NCBI GenBank assembly: GCA_039815685.1
Contig: JBCBYV010000019.1
Coordinates: 1-64,000 of the forward strand
Length of the DNA: 64,000 nucleotides
From: Thermohalobaculum sp039815685
Lineage (GTDB): Bacteria; Pseudomonadota; Alphaproteobacteria; Rhodobacterales; Rhodobacteraceae
Direction of reading: 5' to 3'
Part shown: positions 61,437-64,000 of the stretch, piece after piece
Layout: the number at the start of each line of letters is the position of its first letter
How positions within the stretch are numbered: position 1 is the first letter of the stretch
Made by a program: the position numbers and the translations under genes
The notes under the pieces: model-generated
What the model was told of the DNA's origin: nothing
The model's input: the letters and a program-made list of their open reading frames with translations, nothing else
The model's database searches: none

Positions 61437-62234
61437 ATGACGTCCTCGCTGGCCGCCTTCCGCGCTGCGATCGCTGCCGATATCGTCGGCCATCACCGGG
61501 GGCGGATGCGAGAGGTCTGCGTGGAAACGGAGTGGGATCGTCCCCGTCGCCTTGCTGCAGAGGCTGTCGGCACCGCCTTTCTCGTCGCGACCGTGGTGGG
61601 CTCCGGTATCATGGCCGAGCGGTTGACGGGGGATGTCGCCCTCGCCCTTCTCGGCAACACGATCCCGACGGGTGCGATCCTTGTCGTTCTCATCACCGTG
61701 CTCGGCCCGGTTTCCGGCGCCCATCTCAACCCGGCGGTCACCTTCGCCTTCTGGCTGCGCGGCGGAATCGGGGGGCGCGAGGCGCTGGGCTATGGTGTCT
61801 CGCAGATCCTCGGCGGGATCGCGGGTACGGTCATCGCCCATCTGATGTTCGAGCTGACCCCTCTGGCCGCCTCGACGACCGAGCGCACCGGGGCGGCACA
61901 GTGGTTCGCGGAGGTCGTTGCCACCTTCGGGCTGGTCGCCGTCATCTTCACGGGCCTCCGCGCGCGGGCCGAGGTGATCCCCTGGCTCGTCGGGCTATAC
62001 ATAACTGCGGCGTACTGGTTCACGGCCTCGACAAGCTTCGCGAACCCCGCCGTCGCCATCGCTCGCGGCTTCACCGACACCTTCTCCGGCATCCGCCCGC
62101 TCGACCTGCCCGGCTTCGTCGCGGCGGAGATGCTGGGTGCTGCCCTCGCCGCCTATGCCTGCGGCTGGTTCCTGCGCGAGGCGCCGTGGCGGAGGGCGGG
62201 CGGCGAGGTGCAGGTGGCAGAGCGGGAGGGCTGA
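61437..62234 (+). CDS. aqpS: Aquaporin/MIP family channel (AqpS-like)
   Basis: This protein of about 265 residues has six membrane helices and two NPA boxes, HLNPAVTFA and SFANPAVAIAR, the second followed by the pore Arg. The GLP/AqpS group can conduct arsenite or glycerol. arsC follows two bases after its stop, as in alphaproteobacterial ars operons where arsenite made by ArsC leaves through the channel. The start is uncertain: ATG 61437 is used; ATG 61506 (MREVCVE) is near the first helix. Confidence 0.8.
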   Translation: MTSSLAAFRAAIAADIVGHHRGRMREVCVETEWDRPRRLAAEAVGTAFLVATVVGSGIMAERLTGDVALALLGNTIPTGAILVVLITVLGPVSGAHLNPAVTFAFWLRGGIGGREALGYGVSQILGGIAGTVIAHLMFELTPLAASTTERTGAAQWFAEVVATFGLVAVIFTGLRARAEVIPWLVGLYITAAYWFTASTSFANPAVAIARGFTDTFSGIRPLDLPGFVAAEMLGAALAAYACGWFLREAPWRRAGGEVQVAEREG

Positions 62235-62236
62235 CG

Positions 62237-62659
62237 ATGGACGTGGTCATCCACCACAACCCGGATTGCGGCACCTCGCGCAACGTGCTGGCGGTGATCG
62301 AGGCCGCGGGCTACCGGCCGACGGTCATCCGCTATCTCGAGGCTGGATGGACCCGACCGCAGCTCTTGGGTCTCTTCGCTGCCGCCGGACTGAGCCCGCG
62401 CATGGCGCTGCGCACGACCAAGAGCCCGGCCGAGGCGCTCGGGCTGCTCGATGAGGATGTGAGTGCCGACGCCTTGCTCGACGCGATGGTGGCGCACCCG
62501 GTCCTCGTCAACCGCCCCATCGTCTGCACGGCGCGAGGTGTGCGCCTGTGCCGACCGTCGGAGGCGGTGCTTGACCTGCTGGAGCGATGGCCCGCCGGTC
62601 CCTTCCTCAAGCAGGACGGCACCGCGATGATCGATGCGAACGGGGCCCGCGTCGTCTGA
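62237..62659 (+). CDS. arsC: Arsenate reductase, glutaredoxin-dependent
   Basis: This 140-residue enzyme has HHNPDCGTSRNVL with the catalytic Cys at residue 11, and LVNRPIV with the arsenate-binding Arg. It reduces arsenate to arsenite using glutathione/glutaredoxin. It directly follows the aquaporin. No arsR or arsenite efflux pump gene is in the window. Confidence 0.93.
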   Translation: MDVVIHHNPDCGTSRNVLAVIEAAGYRPTVIRYLEAGWTRPQLLGLFAAAGLSPRMALRTTKSPAEALGLLDEDVSADALLDAMVAHPVLVNRPIVCTARGVRLCRPSEAVLDLLERWPAGPFLKQDGTAMIDANGARVV

Positions 62660-62807
62660 CACGATGCCTTCCAGTTGCAGCCTTTGCGCACGCTGCCCGC
62701 CGGTCCCGTGTCCTCTGCGGCTGCTTCCCACTCGATGCCTCACCGCATTTTCATTGCGGGTTTCCGCTCGACCATGGCTCACTGGCATGCAGCGGTGGGA
62801 GAGGGCG

Positions 62808-63641
62808 ATGGCGGCGGGAAGACTGGCAAAACTTGCTCGGGGCGCAGGGAGTGCCGCGCTGCTCCTCGTCATCGCCGGCTGTATGAGCCCGCCACCGCCC
62901 GAGGGTGTTATCGCCCCGCAGGCAACGGAGCCTCGGAGCGAGCCGGTGGCGGCGGATGACGGCGATGATGCGTCTGCGTCCACCTCGGCGGCAGGCGCGG
63001 TTGCCCTGCCTGGAGCGCCGGAGGTCCCCGGCGGCGCGCGGCTCGTTGGTCTCGAGATTGCGGTTGAAAACCCACCGGAGGAGTTGCTGGATCCAGCCGG
63101 CGCCGGCGTCCTTCTCCTCAAGCGCCGGGGCGATCAGGGGACGCGCCTGCTGGCCTTTCTCGACGACGCCCTTTCCGTCCACGCCCTGCCGCCGGGCGCC
63201 TATGCCGTGCGGGGCATCGCGGGCTTCGATTGTGGCCCTCTCGGCCTCGCGATCGGGCCGGGCATCGAGGCGACAGCGCCGCTCTATCTTGGCCGTCTCA
63301 CCCTAACGGTCGATCCGAGCGGCGAAAGCGCGATCCTCCGCGGTGGCGGCGTGCCGGACCCTGCCGAGCTAGAGCGCTTCGCGACACTCTTCGGCGGGGA
63401 CGGCGCGCGCGTGGATCCGCGCCCCTATCTTGCTGGGCGTGAGGTGGCGTGCCGCCGGGCGCCGTGGCTGGTGGCAAGGCCCGATATCGACCCCTCGGTC
63501 CGCGTTCTGACCCCCTTCGAGATCGCGCAACTCGTGATCCTTGGCGGCGCGTTCGGTGCCTTGACCGGCGCGGCCGCCGCGGTCGGGAGCGTGGTCTTCG
63601 TCAGCGGCACGGCCGGCGGCTTCCTGTTCCTCGGCTTCTAG
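62808..63641 (+). CDS. Putative outer-membrane lipoprotein
   Basis: This 277-residue protein has a lipobox LVIAGC at about residues 20-25 after a short signal peptide. The mature part is acidic/Pro-rich and then an Ig-like fold; the C-terminal VLTPFEIAQLVILGGAFGAL segment has a hydrophobic stretch. Function unknown. ATG 62808 follows GGGAG; the frame is open further upstream without a ribosome site. Confidence 0.72.
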   Translation: MAAGRLAKLARGAGSAALLLVIAGCMSPPPPEGVIAPQATEPRSEPVAADDGDDASASTSAAGAVALPGAPEVPGGARLVGLEIAVENPPEELLDPAGAGVLLLKRRGDQGTRLLAFLDDALSVHALPPGAYAVRGIAGFDCGPLGLAIGPGIEATAPLYLGRLTLTVDPSGESAILRGGGVPDPAELERFATLFGGDGARVDPRPYLAGREVACRRAPWLVARPDIDPSVRVLTPFEIAQLVILGGAFGALTGAAAAVGSVVFVSGTAGGFLFLGF

Positions 63642-63884
63642 TCGCAGGACCGAGAGGGAAGGGAGCGTTGGCGGCGCATCGCGAAGGTATATGGCGTCGA
63701 AAGCTCAGGATCTGCTCTCGATCCGCCTCAGCGGGCATTGCACAACCCAGAGTTGCGTATCGCTATCGGATTGTTCGGAGCTTGTTCACCGTCTGGACGT
63801 CATCATGAACTGGGTGGGGGAGGGCGCGCCTTGGAGCCGGTGGCGCTGCCACCAAGCACATGGGGCCCGAACCCAATCACGAAA
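63642..63884. other. Gap before the terminator at the right end
   Basis: About 240 bp between the lipoprotein stop and the hairpin. I see no supported gene or repeat. Confidence 0.5.
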
Positions 63885-63906
63885 GGCCGGCGGTGTACCG
63901 CCGGCC
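63885..63906 (-). terminator. Hairpin terminator for the gene entering from the right
   Basis: A 10-bp perfect GC stem (GGCCGGCGGT with ACCGCCGGCC) with a two-base centre, 24 bases past the stop at 63931 and followed on the minus strand by TTTC. Confidence 0.7.
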
Positions 63907-63930
63907 CCAATCTCTGCGGACATGGTGTCC

Positions 63931-64000
63931 TTATTCCGCCGGCACCGCCCGCGGCCCGTCCTGGAAGTTCGGCACGCGGATATCATCCACCAGCGCCTTG
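63931..64000 (-). CDS. C-terminal tail of a gene cut by the right window edge
   Basis: The last 22 residues, ending VPAE and stop TAA, of a minus-strand gene whose body lies outside. Support is the open frame, the stop and the terminator after it. I cannot name the product. Confidence 0.5.
   Translation of the reverse strand, partial: KALVDDIRVPNFQDGPRAVPAE

Overview
The window is 64 kb of very GC-rich, densely coded DNA from what looks like an alphaproteobacterium, most likely a member of the Rhodobacterales. The support is a class I lysyl-tRNA synthetase, a VPLPA-type CTERM sorting tail, a complete pqqABCDE operon, an aquaporin-arsC pair and a large hydantoin/N-carbamoyl catabolic operon. 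I saw no rRNA, tRNA, CRISPR array, insertion sequence or prophage module. It reads as accessory but chromosome-like DNA; the lysS-type, nadD and dacB genes at the right are housekeeping.

Layout. 0-2 kb: a succinate dehydrogenase/fumarate reductase operon on the minus strand (iron-sulfur subunit, a small bridging ORF, two membrane anchors, flavoprotein cut by the left edge). 2-12 kb: a cell-surface cluster with a type I-secreted Ca2+-binding repeat protein, a SLAM-like outer-membrane barrel, a secreted FecR-domain protein, a VPLPA-CTERM protein and a CHASE2 adenylate/guanylate cyclase. 12-16.4 kb: an HD phosphohydrolase, a cyclic-nucleotide-binding protein and an ABC exporter whose ATPase domain has lost its key motifs; with the cyclase these look like a local cyclic-nucleotide circuit. 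16.6-24 kb: a YhaO/YhaN (SbcD/SbcC-like) nuclease-ATPase pair, a fatty acid desaturase and a membrane glycosyltransferase. 24-30.4 kb: a peptide-type ABC importer without an ATPase gene, a FAH-family hydratase and a class V aminotransferase.

30.8-35.7 kb: a PQQ unit in which a secreted PQQ-type sugar dehydrogenase and its cytochrome c lead into pqqA-B-C-D-E, so the enzyme, its electron acceptor and its cofactor pathway are co-directional. 36-37.6 kb: an AT-richer orphan gene (probable recent arrival), a cupin and a class II aldolase. 37.8-43.6 kb: a five-gene coupled operon (amidohydrolase, agmatinase-like ureohydrolase, N-carbamoyl-D-amino acid hydrolase, hydantoinase, Asp/Glu/hydantoin racemase), followed by convergent hyuA and mttB-like genes and a divergent cytosolic biotin/methionine sulfoxide reductase-type molybdoenzyme. 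Together these suggest catabolism of N-heterocyclic and methylated nitrogen compounds. 50.2-56.3 kb: one 2033-residue protein with beta-helix, PKD-like and LamG-like regions and no recognised export signal. 56.3-64 kb: lysyl-tRNA synthetase, TerB-like protein, penicillin-binding protein 4, nadD, aquaporin-arsC, a lipoprotein and the tail of one more gene.

The least explained signals are: a pair of homologous, covarying, about 130-bp structured repeats, each placed between convergent genes (30.6 and 58.6 kb); the cyclase / cyclic-nucleotide receptor / degenerate ABC neighbourhood with a 37-codon bridging ORF; a nine-unit octanucleotide repeat at 37.7 kb; and the giant beta-helix protein.
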